Shown: piece by piece, positions 1-5,578 of the stretch | Layout: the number at the start of each line of letters is the position of its first letter | Numbering within the stretch: position 1 is the first letter of the stretch | Assembly: GCA_046597185.1 (NCBI GenBank) | Contig: JBKJLF010000183.1 | Span: 1-6,125 of the forward strand | Direction of reading: 5' to 3' | Origin: CAMBDR01 sp046597185 | GTDB taxonomy: Bacteria; Pseudomonadota; Gammaproteobacteria; Burkholderiales; Burkholderiaceae_D | DNA length: 6,125 bases | Program-made: the position numbers and the translations under genes | Notes under the pieces: model-generated | Database searches by the model: none | What the model saw: the letters and a program-made list of their open reading frames with translations, nothing else | What the model was told of the DNA's origin: nothing

Positions 1-901
1 CTATGAACGCAGCCGCAAGGCTGGTTTTACCGGTGCCCGCAGTACCTGAAACGAGTACGGTGCTACCTTTGGTGTAGCCCCCGCCCGCGAACAGCTTATC
101 CAGGGACGCAACGCCCGTCGACACTTTCTCGTCGGTACCCGGATGATCCAGTCCTGCCGAAGTTATAGGAATGACGGAGAGCCCATCTTTATCAATCACA
201 AACGGGTATTCATTCGTGCCATGGTCTGAGCCACGATACTTGATGACGCGAATTCTGCGGGTTGAAATTTGTTGGCGCACCCTGTTGTCCAGGAGAATGA
301 TGCAGTCGGAAATAAACTCCTCAAGACCGTGGCGGGTATAAGTGTTTTGCCCTAGTTCGCCGGTAATGACGGCTGTAACCTGTTTCTGTTTGAGCCATCG
401 GAAAAGGCGCTTGATCTCCAAGCGAAGTATTCCTGCATCGGTAATGCCTGCGAACAGTGACTCAATCGAATCCATAACTACGCGCTTGGCGTGGATGGCG
501 TCAATAGCCAACTCCAGGCGAATAAACAGTCCTTCAAGATTGAACTCGCCTTTTTCGTGAATATCGTTGCGCTCCAAAAGAACATGTTCAAAGCGAATTT
601 CATTTTTTGAAACAAGGCATTGCAAATCCATATTAAGTGAAGCAACGTCCTGGTAAATCTCATCCTCGGTTTCCTCAAAAGACATGAATACTCCGCGCTC
701 CTTGTAATTGATCACGCCGTTCACCAGAAAGTCAATTCCCAAAAGAGTCTTTCCCGAACCGGTTCCGCCACTGATCAGCGTAATCCGGTTCTTCGGTAGC
801 CCACCCTGGGTAATTTCGTCAAAGCCCTTGATGCCAGTAGGGCACTTCTGCAGTTTGCGGTGATTGGAAGCTGAGCTTGGGGTTTTGAGAGATCTAGCCA
901 T
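1..901 (-). CDS. kaiC: KaiC-type circadian clock ATPase (RecA superfamily), N-terminal 300 codons, runs off left edge
   Basis: KaiC proteins are double-domain RecA-like ATPases. In cyanobacteria they form the hexameric clock core with KaiA and KaiB; proteobacterial versions are tied to stress or signalling roles that are less clear. The reading frame stays open from ATG at 901 to the window edge. Domain CI shows a TGIKGFDEITQGGLP lead-in (residues 22-36), Walker A ISGGTGSGKT (43-52), paired catalytic glutamates in SFEET (E76-E77) and Walker B RVVMD (140-144). A second unit begins with STGVASLDKLFAGG and reaches a second Walker A, SGTAGTGKT, just before the edge, so this is a true two-domain KaiC; family length is about 500-570 residues, so roughly 200-270 are missing. 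The start has an AAAGGTG ribosome site 6 nt upstream. No kaiB lies directly upstream; what lies downstream is outside the window. The phosphorylation-site region of CII is not visible. Confidence 0.92.
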   Translation of the reverse strand, partial: MARSLKTPSSASNHRKLQKCPTGIKGFDEITQGGLPKNRITLISGGTGSGKTLLGIDFLVNGVINYKERGVFMSFEETEDEIYQDVASLNMDLQCLVSKNEIRFEHVLLERNDIHEKGEFNLEGLFIRLELAIDAIHAKRVVMDSIESLFAGITDAGILRLEIKRLFRWLKQKQVTAVITGELGQNTYTRHGLEEFISDCIILLDNRVRQQISTRRIRVIKYRGSDHGTNEYPFVIDKDGLSVIPITSAGLDHPGTDEKVSTGVASLDKLFAGGGYTKGSTVLVSGTAGTGKTSLAAAFI

Positions 902-1269
902 GTCTGCACCTTTTTGTGTTTCATCCGTCGCCAACCGAGCGACATGCTTGGGTCACGCGTTGCCAATCAGTGTCACTGCGAAGTGGAAGGCGGTCTGTTC
1001 GGCAACGTACATAGCACCGCGGGGCACGTTTGGCGTGAGTTGCCGTCCCTTACTTCAGTTGTAGTGTCTGGAATTTGGGCGGTTCAATTAGTTCAACACG
1101 ATCGGCCGGTGGTGGAAAGCGGTAGTCAGTCTCGGCCTTCACACGTAGGCCTCAGAAATGCGTCCTGTGGCGTGCGTTGGCGAACGGACGCTCCTGCCTG
1201 TGTCGCGCACTCTTCGTCATGACCCTGCTCGCGCGACGCTCTTCCAGAATCGCCCGCCCATTGTCCAGT
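902..1269. other. Intergenic stretch with no recognisable gene
   Basis: This stretch is the upstream region of the kaiC-type gene. Frames open here are short, have no good ribosome site, and translate into Arg/Cys/Ser-rich sequence that resembles no family I know. I looked for kaiB on the minus strand, the usual partner position, and found nothing like its thioredoxin-like start. A weak promoter-like pair for kaiC can be made near 1068-1096 on the minus strand (TTGAAC, 17 nt, CTACAA), but I would not rely on it. Confidence 0.5.
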
Positions 1270-1557
1270 TACCGTTGCGGCGCCAAATCTAACCCCAACA
1301 TTCACGGTACGACCCGCTACCTTGAGATCATCCCAAATCGCCGAATTGGCTCCAGCGAGGCGATCTCGATGGATGGAAAGCGCCTCTGCGCTTCACTTAT
1401 TACGCTTGAACTTGCGCAATCGGGCAGGAAAACGAAGCTCCGAAGCACCAGCCAAGTTGCGTCATTCATTGGTCAGGACATGATCAAGGGCACTGAGACC
1501 GGAAACAATGGTTCACTGGATAGCCTGGTCAACTACTTTTCCGGAGATCAAGCGTGA
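1270..1557 (+). pseudogene. C-terminal remnant of an SRPBCC/AHSA1-type protein
   Basis: About 95 codons ending at TGA 1555-1557 read as the second half of an AHSA1-like (activator of Hsp90 ATPase homologue 1-like) START/Bet v1-fold protein. The typical order is visible: TRYLEIIPNRRI, then SMDGKRLCASLITLEL, a strand matching the usual 'TEQ' strand (RSTSQVASFIGQD), and a C-terminal helix GNNGSLDSLVNYFS. Family members are about 140-165 residues, so the N-terminal ~60 are missing. Upstream, the frame is open only back to a TAG at 1123 and has no ATG; the residues there (Arg/Ser/Leu-rich) do not look like the family. A TTG at 1177 could start a 126-residue product, but no good ribosome site supports it. 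I read this as a 5'-truncated relic. It is not a close copy of the intact SRPBCC gene at 2020. Confidence 0.7.
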
Positions 1558-1905
1558 ATCATGTGCTTTGGGCGCGAGTGCCGCATAAGCTGTTGTGCGT
1601 CACAGACACGCAGCAGCAGGTTGCCGCTTCACGGCGCATGCTGCCCGCCGGACAGCGCGACGTTGCGTCACCCTCAACCCCAACAAGGTTAGATTGCAAT
1701 GGCGCTTGGTTGGGCCAAGGGCAAATTCGGCCTTATGCCGGGTTGAGTGGCCAATTCGCCCCAAGCTACCTGTTGAACAAATACCACAAATCGCGCCTTG
1801 CGCCGCCGCCTTAACATTTGTGTTACGAAATACTGATATTTGCAGGCGCAATTTCCCATCGACTGTTATACAATCCCCTGTGTGCCGCCGCTTGCCGGCG
1901 GTTAA
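1558..1905. other. Non-coding stretch with small inverted repeats
   Basis: No convincing gene is seen on either strand; overlapping frames here have no ribosome site and unfamiliar composition. Two local structures stand out: a small palindrome TAAC-N6-GTTA at 1812-1825, and a GC-rich hairpin CCGCCG/CGGCGG at 1885-1901 with a 5-nt loop. A GTTATAC heptamer at 1865-1871 recurs at 1981-1987. It overlaps a TATACAAT string that looks like a -10 box, but no matching -35 is present at the usual distance. Confidence 0.45.
1885..1901. repeat. GC-rich perfect hairpin
   Basis: CCGCCG (1885-1890) pairs with CGGCGG (1896-1901) around a 5-nt loop. It is followed by GTTAAG and not by a T-run, so it is a poor candidate for an intrinsic terminator on the plus strand. 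It sits immediately left of the attC-like palindrome and may be part of the same folded region. Confidence 0.6.
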
Positions 1906-1987
1906 GTTCAACCCGGTTATCTTCCGCGACTGCTGCGCGGCTCGCTTTTGCGTTTGTGGGGCGGCAGATAAACGCTATTCGTTATAC
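1906..1987 (+). repeat. Imperfect palindrome resembling an integron attC site
   Basis: The arms GGTTATCTTCCGC (1915-1927) and GCGGCAGATAAAC (1961-1973) are complementary at 11 of 13 positions. Outside them lie GTTCAAC (1906-1912), which fits the attC inverse-core consensus RYYYAAC, and GTTATAC (1981-1987), close to the core GTTRRRY (one mismatch, T at the fifth base). The total of 82 nt is within the known attC range. The next gene starts 33 nt after the core, as expected for a gene cassette. Against it: the outer spacers differ in length and sequence between the two sides, the two outer heptamers pair at only 5 of 7 positions, and no integrase is in view. The inverted repeat itself is certain; the attC identity is inference. 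Confidence 0.35.
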
Positions 1988-2019
1988 GGCACGAATCTCA
2001 CAAAACTTGGAGTTCCTAC

Positions 2020-2463
2020 ATGACTGACGACAGAACGCTACGTACCTTCAGAACTCTGCCTTTCTCCCCGGAAGAAATTTACGGGGCATTTGCTTCGCCT
2101 GAATTGCTGACAGCATGGTGGGGACCTGAGGGCTTTTCAAATACCTTCGAAATTCATGAGTTCACGGAAGGGGGGCGCTGGAAGTTCGTCATGCATGCCC
2201 CTGACGGAACCGACTACCAGAACGAGAGCAAGTTCGAAGCACTTGAACCTAACTCGAAAATAGTCATTCACCATGACTGTCCGCCAAATTTCCGGCTCAC
2301 AGTTGAACTCACTGCTGAAGGTCGTGGAACGTACGTAACCTGGAATCAAGTGTTTGAAGATGCGCAAACTGCGCAGGCAGTCAAAGAAAGGGCAGGCCCA
2401 GCAAATGAGCAAAATCTTGATCGACTCACACGCGTGCTTGAGCAGGCAAGAAGTGCCGTATAA
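2020..2463 (+). CDS. SRPBCC/AHSA1-family protein, intact
   Basis: This encodes a 147-residue START/Bet v1-like domain protein of the AHSA1 type, a small fold with a deep hydrophobic cavity that binds apolar ligands or partner proteins; the ligand here is unknown and the protein should be cytoplasmic (no signal peptide). The family signature is clear: RTFRTLPFSPEEIYGAFASP (residues 8-27) followed by LLTAWWGPEGF (the W-W-G-P motif), then FEIHEFTEGGRWKFVMHAPDG, a central FEALEPNSKIV turn, and the strand TYVTWNQVFED before a long C-terminal helix ending at residue 147. Length matches the family. The ATG is preceded by TTGGAG with about 8 nt spacing. Its stop codon TAA lies inside a GTATAACAAGGCG string that resembles the start of an attC site, so the gene may be, or derive from, a mobile cassette. 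The truncated SDR follows 42 nt later on the same strand. Confidence 0.9.
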   Translation: MTDDRTLRTFRTLPFSPEEIYGAFASPELLTAWWGPEGFSNTFEIHEFTEGGRWKFVMHAPDGTDYQNESKFEALEPNSKIVIHHDCPPNFRLTVELTAEGRGTYVTWNQVFEDAQTAQAVKERAGPANEQNLDRLTRVLEQARSAV

Positions 2464-2486
2464 CAAGGCGCTGACGTTTACGCCTT
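2458..2486 (+). repeat. Stop-codon-overlapping attC-like core plus short hairpin
   Basis: GTATAAC at 2458-2464 is the exact reverse complement of GTTATAC at 1981-1987, so the two heptamers bracket the SRPBCC gene in the orientation expected of a cassette. It fits RYYYAAC at all but one position (A at the third base). Right after it, AAGGCG (2465-2470) pairs with CGCCTT (2481-2486) across a 10-nt loop. No partner GTT-core follows before the next start codon at 2506, so if this was an attC site its right half is gone. The hairpin has only TTT after it and would be a weak terminator. Confidence 0.3.
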
Positions 2487-2505
2487 TCAACGAAATCGAA
2501 TTTTC

Positions 2506-2766
2506 ATGTCTCTTAAAGTGTTTATCACTGGTGCGTCGTCGGGCATAGGCGAAGCACTTGCTCAGCAGTACGCTGCGAATGGCGCTACGCTCGGCCTCGC
2601 CGCTCGGCGAATGGATGTGCTTGAGCAACTTCGATCGCGAATCGTATCTCGGGCTGGTTCCGGCACTGTTGAGGTCTACGCCACCGACGTGACAAGCGCC
2701 TCCACCCTTGCAAGGGTCGCAAGCGAATTCAATGTGAAGTGGGTTAGCCCTTTGCCGCTTGCATGA
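2506..2766 (+). pseudogene. Short-chain dehydrogenase/reductase, N-terminal fragment
   Basis: The first ~76 codons (to about 2733) match a classical SDR, an NAD(P)-dependent oxidoreductase with a Rossmann fold: strand VFI, then the cofactor loop TGASSGIG (residues 8-15), helix EALAQQYAANGA, strand LGLAARR (30-35; the Arg pair after the second strand often goes with NADPH), and the strand VEVYATDVTS (55-64) that contacts the adenine. The NNAG, Ser and YxxxK catalytic parts are absent. After residue 76 the frame runs 10 unrelated residues to TGA at 2764. SDRs are about 230-270 residues, so some 170 are missing and the product cannot be active. There is no good ribosome site before ATG 2506. The right-hand break falls between 2733 and the stop codon of the convergent pfpI-type gene at 2744. 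Confidence 0.85.
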
Positions 2767-3367
2767 GCGCGGCAAAGTATTCGGGCTTTCCGGTTTTGAA
2801 CAAGCCATACCAGGCCGCCAGTACCTCGGGCGAATACAACGCCAGACAGCGGAAAATTTGGAACGCGAAATCAATGGGTGCGGTAGCGGCGGCCGTGATG
2901 ACGGGGCCATCCGTAACGGCCGGTTCATCTTGATACAGCGCACCGCCCTTGTAGCGCGTCGCTTCCAGATATTCGCGAGAATTGCTGGTGTGCTTTCGAT
3001 CATCGAGCAACCCGCCACGGGCGAGCCCGGCAGTGGCACCGCAGATTGCGGCCACCACAGCGCCGGATGCGAGAACGGTTTGAGCTGTTTCGATAACTTC
3101 CCTGTTCTTGCCCTCGTCCCACAACCGTCCCCCAGGCAGGATCAGCATCGCGCAATCTGTTTCAAATAGGTCTTTGAGCGTGAGATCCGGTTGAATGCGT
3201 ATGCCCCCGGCAGTAGTGACCGGCTTCATTTGTGTGGCAACAGTACGCACGCGAAAGTTGCCGGGCTTGCGTTGGAACTGGGGGTTGTTGATGCCGGCGA
3301 TTGCGTAGGCAGCTTCCCAGTCGGCGAGGCTGTCAAAAATGAAAAAATGTATGTCTTGTGTGCTCAT
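2744..3367 (-). CDS. DJ-1/PfpI family protein
   Basis: A 207-residue protein of the DJ-1/PfpI (class I glutamine amidotransferase-like) superfamily, which includes chaperones, glyoxalases, hydratases and stress proteins; the exact activity cannot be told from sequence. Visible are the opening FFIFDSLADWEAAYAI with the conserved Glu (E18, in the same place as E18 of human DJ-1), the strand-turn MLILPGG (74-80), and the nucleophile elbow AAICGATAGLA with Cys109; His126 in DDRKHTSN is the likely partner. The ATG at 3367 has AAAGGAA 7 nt upstream; a GTG at 3400 is in frame but has no comparable site and adds an atypical N-terminus. A promoter-like pair lies at 3403-3430. It sits 130 nt downstream of the serine hydrolase on the same strand, with a REP-like palindrome between. 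Its 3' end abuts the truncated SDR, which lies on the opposite strand. Confidence 0.9.
   Translation of the reverse strand: MSTQDIHFFIFDSLADWEAAYAIAGINNPQFQRKPGNFRVRTVATQMKPVTTAGGIRIQPDLTLKDLFETDCAMLILPGGRLWDEGKNREVIETAQTVLASGAVVAAICGATAGLARGGLLDDRKHTSNSREYLEATRYKGGALYQDEPAVTDGPVITAAATAPIDFAFQIFRCLALYSPEVLAAWYGLFKTGKPEYFAALMQAAKG
2750..2777. repeat. Perfect 9-bp inverted repeat at the 3' end of the DJ-1/PfpI gene
   Basis: CTTTGCCGC (2750-2758) is the reverse complement of GCGGCAAAG (2769-2777), with a 10-nt loop. It lies inside the last codons of the minus-strand gene and stops 3 nt before its stop codon. There is no T-run after it on either strand, so it is not a standard intrinsic terminator, though it could pause RNA polymerase or protect the 3' end of the mRNA. 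Confidence 0.5.
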
Positions 3368-3402
3368 GGAATTTCCTTTCGTTGTTTGAGAAGCCACCAC
3401 AC

Positions 3403-3430
3403 GCTATAGCCACCCGTCCAATCAATGCAA
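3403..3430 (-). promoter_or_regulatory. Candidate sigma-70 promoter for the DJ-1/PfpI gene
   Basis: On the minus strand TTGCAT (3425-3430) is followed after 16 nt by TATAGC (3403-3408), about 36 nt upstream of the start codon at 3367. Both boxes match the consensus at four of six positions (TTGACA, TATAAT). This would let the gene be transcribed apart from the upstream hydrolase. Confidence 0.4.
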
Positions 3431-3439
3431 ATCAAAAAC

Positions 3440-3479
3440 CAATGGGGTCAAAATCAATGGGGCAGACTCGATTGATTTT
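3440..3479. repeat. REP-like palindrome with a partial direct repeat
   Basis: AAAATCAAT (3450-3458) is a perfect reverse complement of ATTGATTTT (3471-3479) around a 12-nt GGGGCAGACTCG centre. CAATGGGG occurs at 3440-3447 and again at 3455-3462, so a partial second copy of the left arm precedes the palindrome. Elements of the form 'AATCAATGGGGTC..GACTCGATTGATT' are, as far as I recall, dispersed in many proteobacterial genomes, sometimes beside REP-associated tyrosine transposase genes; none is in this window. On the minus strand the hairpin comes about 20 nt after the hydrolase stop and could also end or stabilise that transcript. Confidence 0.6.
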
Positions 3480-3497
3480 CTAAAAGCCTGGCCGTAC

Positions 3498-5024
3498 TTA
3501 CCGTCGTTGTGCGCGCCGAATCAGGATGAACAGGCGAGCTACTCCATTTAGCACGCCGAGACCGCCACAGACGCCAAGAAAGATAATCACTTCTGGCATC
3601 GCTCTGGCTAACATGACGTAACCGAAAAAACGCCCCGTTAACTGTGCGAGCAGTTGGGGTAACGCTAATAACAGTATTGCTGGGGCGAACACCCAGATCA
3701 AACTTGGCACCAACCGCCAGCGCGGCAGACTACTGGCATGTGCTGCCCAATGCGGTAGCCGCAACAGGCTCCACATCGTCAGTCCCACACCAAGTAGAGA
3801 AAATGCGCCCAAAATGAACCCAAGCATAGGCACGGTTAGTCCATCGCCAGGGGGGTTCTCGCCATTGAGAAGCGCCACCAGCCCATTTTTTATAACCGGG
3901 AAGGCCAAGGTGGATGATGTCAGCGCATACTGGTTATAAAGCAATACGAAACCGTCACCGCTTTTCGGCAGCAGCACGGCCTCAGCGTAAAACGTTGAGA
4001 GTACGCCGTTGTGCTCAATGATCCGTATGCCATGCATATCGGCAGCGACCCACCCCATTGCGTAGCTGCTCACAATGCCCGTTGGGGGCGTCTGCATGAG
4101 TGCAATATTTTTGGCCGAAAGTATGTTGCGATCGGCGTACCGCCCACCGTTATTCTGCGCAATGAGGTAGTGGGCCATGTCTGTCGCTGTTGAAACAACG
4201 CCACCGCTACCGCCAAGAAACCCAGACAGCTCAGGCGCAGCCAGCGGCATGCCATAGATGAGAATATGCCCTTGGGCGAGATGATTTGCGCGTCGCGCTG
4301 AGAGGTCCGATGTCAGCGCGCTCGTGCTCTCATGCATCGCGAGCGGCGTAAAGATATGCGCCTGCAAGTAAGCATCAAACGCCTGTCCACTCACCACCTC
4401 AACCAGCCGTGCCAGCACTTGGTAGTTGGGATCAAAATAGTGAAACGCCACACCGGGCGGATCAACCCGTTGCGCAGCACTCAGGCTGGCAATCCGATCA
4501 GCCAGTGTTTGTTGTTGGCGCATGAGACCACGAATAAAGCCCGCGTCGGCAAGCCCGCCAGTATGGTTAAGCAGTTGACGCACGGTGATATTTCCGGCGG
4601 CAACAGGCGGCGCGACTGTAAAATCCGGCAGATAGTGTGAGACCGCAGTGTCCAGGTTAATCTGCCCGGCTTCGACAAGTTGTAGCACCGCCAATGCGGT
4701 GAATGACTTGCTCAATGAGGCGATCCGAAACTGCGTCTTCTCTGTCACCGGCTCACCCTTGCGCGCAGTGCCGTAGCCACGCACATAGACCACCTGATCC
4801 TTGTGCGTAATTGCAAGCGCAAGCCCGGGAATACGCTGATTCTCCATCTGGGCAATGATAAAACGATCTATAGCGGCCAGGTCAAGAGTTGAATTGGCAG
4901 GGGTGGCCGCACGTGCATCGCCTGCAGCAACCAACATTAGGACACTCGTGAGCAATGCTGAACGAGAAAGCATTGTCAGTGCCGCTAACATGCTTGTGTT
5001 AAGCCGCCAATTAATTACAAGCAT
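3498..5024 (-). CDS. Serine hydrolase of the beta-lactamase/PBP fold with membrane C-terminal tail
   Basis: A 508-residue protein of the beta-lactamase-related serine hydrolase family (class C beta-lactamase, D-alanyl-D-alanine peptidase and esterase relatives). Numbering from ATG 5024: a signal peptide or N-terminal anchor with a hydrophobic core (about 20-34) and cleavage-like ARAA (37-40); catalytic SLSK (S103, K106) in FRIASLSKSFTAL; the conserved LLNHTGGL at about 151-158; YFDPNYQVLA where the family usually has YSNxNY; and EHNG in place of the KTG-type motif. About 110 C-terminal residues form three hydrophobic segments (roughly 400-420, 440-462, 480-502) with Arg-rich loops and end in RRAQRR, so the catalytic domain should face the periplasm, tethered to the inner membrane. 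The substrate is unknown. GAGG lies 7 nt before ATG 5024; a GTG at 5030 is also in frame. The start overlaps the end of the truncated PRC-barrel ORF, which suggests translational coupling. Confidence 0.9.
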   Translation of the reverse strand: MLVINWRLNTSMLAALTMLSRSALLTSVLMLVAAGDARAATPANSTLDLAAIDRFIIAQMENQRIPGLALAITHKDQVVYVRGYGTARKGEPVTEKTQFRIASLSKSFTALAVLQLVEAGQINLDTAVSHYLPDFTVAPPVAAGNITVRQLLNHTGGLADAGFIRGLMRQQQTLADRIASLSAAQRVDPPGVAFHYFDPNYQVLARLVEVVSGQAFDAYLQAHIFTPLAMHESTSALTSDLSARRANHLAQGHILIYGMPLAAPELSGFLGGSGGVVSTATDMAHYLIAQNNGGRYADRNILSAKNIALMQTPPTGIVSSYAMGWVAADMHGIRIIEHNGVLSTFYAEAVLLPKSGDGFVLLYNQYALTSSTLAFPVIKNGLVALLNGENPPGDGLTVPMLGFILGAFSLLGVGLTMWSLLRLPHWAAHASSLPRWRLVPSLIWVFAPAILLLALPQLLAQLTGRFFGYVMLARAMPEVIIFLGVCGGLGVLNGVARLFILIRRAQRR

Positions 5025-5250
5025 GAACACGCCTCATGTCGCGGGTTGCCACGGTTGGTGGCAGCCACGGTTGGTGGCGGGCGAGGGCACCGGTTATCAA
5101 CACGCTACGGCTATACAGCCAGTTGCCAGTATCGATTGCAAGATAGCGAATGACCCAGCTTTGGTCATCATAAAAATCTTTCACCACGCCGATGGCACCA
5201 TCGGTGGCACGAATCGTATAGTCTTCCAGGTCGTTCATGCTGCGTAACAT
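5011..5250 (-). pseudogene. PRC-barrel domain protein, truncated after about 55 residues
   Basis: The first ~54 residues match the PRC-barrel domain, a small beta-barrel found in photosynthetic reaction-centre subunit H, RimM and stress-related bacterial proteins: SMNDLEDYTIRATDGAIG (4-21), then VVKDFYDDQSWVIRYLAIDT (22-41) and GNWLYSRSVLI (42-52). Related stand-alone proteins commonly carry two such domains over 200 residues or more. Here the match stops at about residue 55 and is followed by 24 unrelated residues encoded by the tandem repeat at 5048-5079 and beyond, to TAA at 5011. Compared with the usual motif one residue appears missing in FYDDQSW (commonly FYFDD). The start is well supported: AAGGAGA lies 7 nt before ATG 5250. 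The fragment is therefore probably still translated, and it overlaps the serine hydrolase start by 14 nt. It may now act mainly as a leader, or be a dying gene. Confidence 0.75.
5048..5079. repeat. Two tandem 16-bp hairpin units
   Basis: The unit GCCACGGTTGGTGGCA (5048-5063) repeats directly at 5064-5079 with one change at the last base. Each unit is itself palindromic, GCCAC and GTGGC around a 5-nt loop, so the pair could fold as two small hairpins or one longer one. It lies exactly where PRC-barrel similarity ends and about 25 nt upstream of the serine hydrolase start. Confidence 0.75.
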
Positions 5251-5437
5251 GGTATTTCTCCTTGATTAATAAGTGGCGACGATGCTTTGTCAGGACACAT
5301 CAATCAAGCCTGCGCCAAATACGCGGGCCGATCTGTTGGCTAGCGCACAGAGTGTGGTGGCTTATGGTCGTACATTCAACATTTACGAATTCAAAATAAC
5401 GATCAGCACCCGGCGTTTTTAAAAAAGGAACTTCAAG
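5251..5437. other. Divergent intergenic region between PRC-barrel and small ORF
   Basis: AT-rich spacer between the minus-strand PRC-barrel gene and the plus-strand small ORF, so promoters for both directions should lie here. On the minus strand CTGACA (5287-5292) and TATTAA (5265-5270) are 16 nt apart, but this pair would start transcription inside the ribosome site of the PRC gene, so it is doubtful. I see no convincing plus-strand promoter, RNA gene or terminator. Confidence 0.4.
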
Positions 5438-5566
5438 ATGAATCTCGATTTGTTATTCGAATCTTGCACTGTAATGATGAAAAATCCAACAGCAACTATG
5501 ACCTGCCAATATAGCGCGGTTCCGCCAGATCTCGGAGAATGGTTTTTGGTTGAATACCACAAATGA
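5438..5566 (+). CDS. Small ORF of 42 codons, unknown function
   Basis: I do not recognise this product. ATG 5438 has AAAGGAA about 7 nt upstream, the best plus-strand ribosome site in this part of the window. The peptide starts MNLDLLFESCTVMMKNP, contains two Cys, and ends with CQYSAVPPDLGEWF followed by LVEYHK. There is no signal peptide or membrane segment. Its TGA (5564-5566) is followed after four sense codons by the lipase ATG in the same frame, so the two ORFs are separated only by that stop and a 12-nt gap. It could be a leader ORF coupling translation to the lipase, a relic of another gene, or chance. The base composition is AT-rich, unlike the lipase. Confidence 0.4.
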   Translation: MNLDLLFESCTVMMKNPTATMTCQYSAVPPDLGEWFLVEYHK

Positions 5567-5578
5567 TCGGTTACTGCA

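Noticed and set aside
902..1280. Possible kaiB upstream of kaiC
   Set aside because: I read the minus strand for a KaiB-like thioredoxin start and found only interrupted frames.
1595..2023. Overlapping open frames on both strands (plus 1595-2023, minus 1600-1911)
   Set aside because: No ribosome site, low-complexity Arg/Ala/Cys-rich products, and they cover the palindromic region. I see no evidence of a gene.
2735..2750. GTTAGCC at the SDR/DJ-1 junction as an integron core site
   Set aside because: It includes the reverse complement of the DJ-1 stop codon, no palindrome surrounds it, and it departs from the GTTRRRY consensus, so chance is likely.
2137..3039. A 300-codon minus-strand open frame
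   Set aside because: It runs antisense to the SRPBCC gene and SDR fragment and overlaps the DJ-1/PfpI gene in another frame. Its product is Cys/Arg/Ser-rich with no family resemblance, so it is a shadow.
5265..5292. CTGACA-16-TATTAA promoter for the PRC-barrel gene
   Set aside because: The start of transcription would fall within the Shine-Dalgarno sequence, leaving almost no leader, so I did not call it as a feature.
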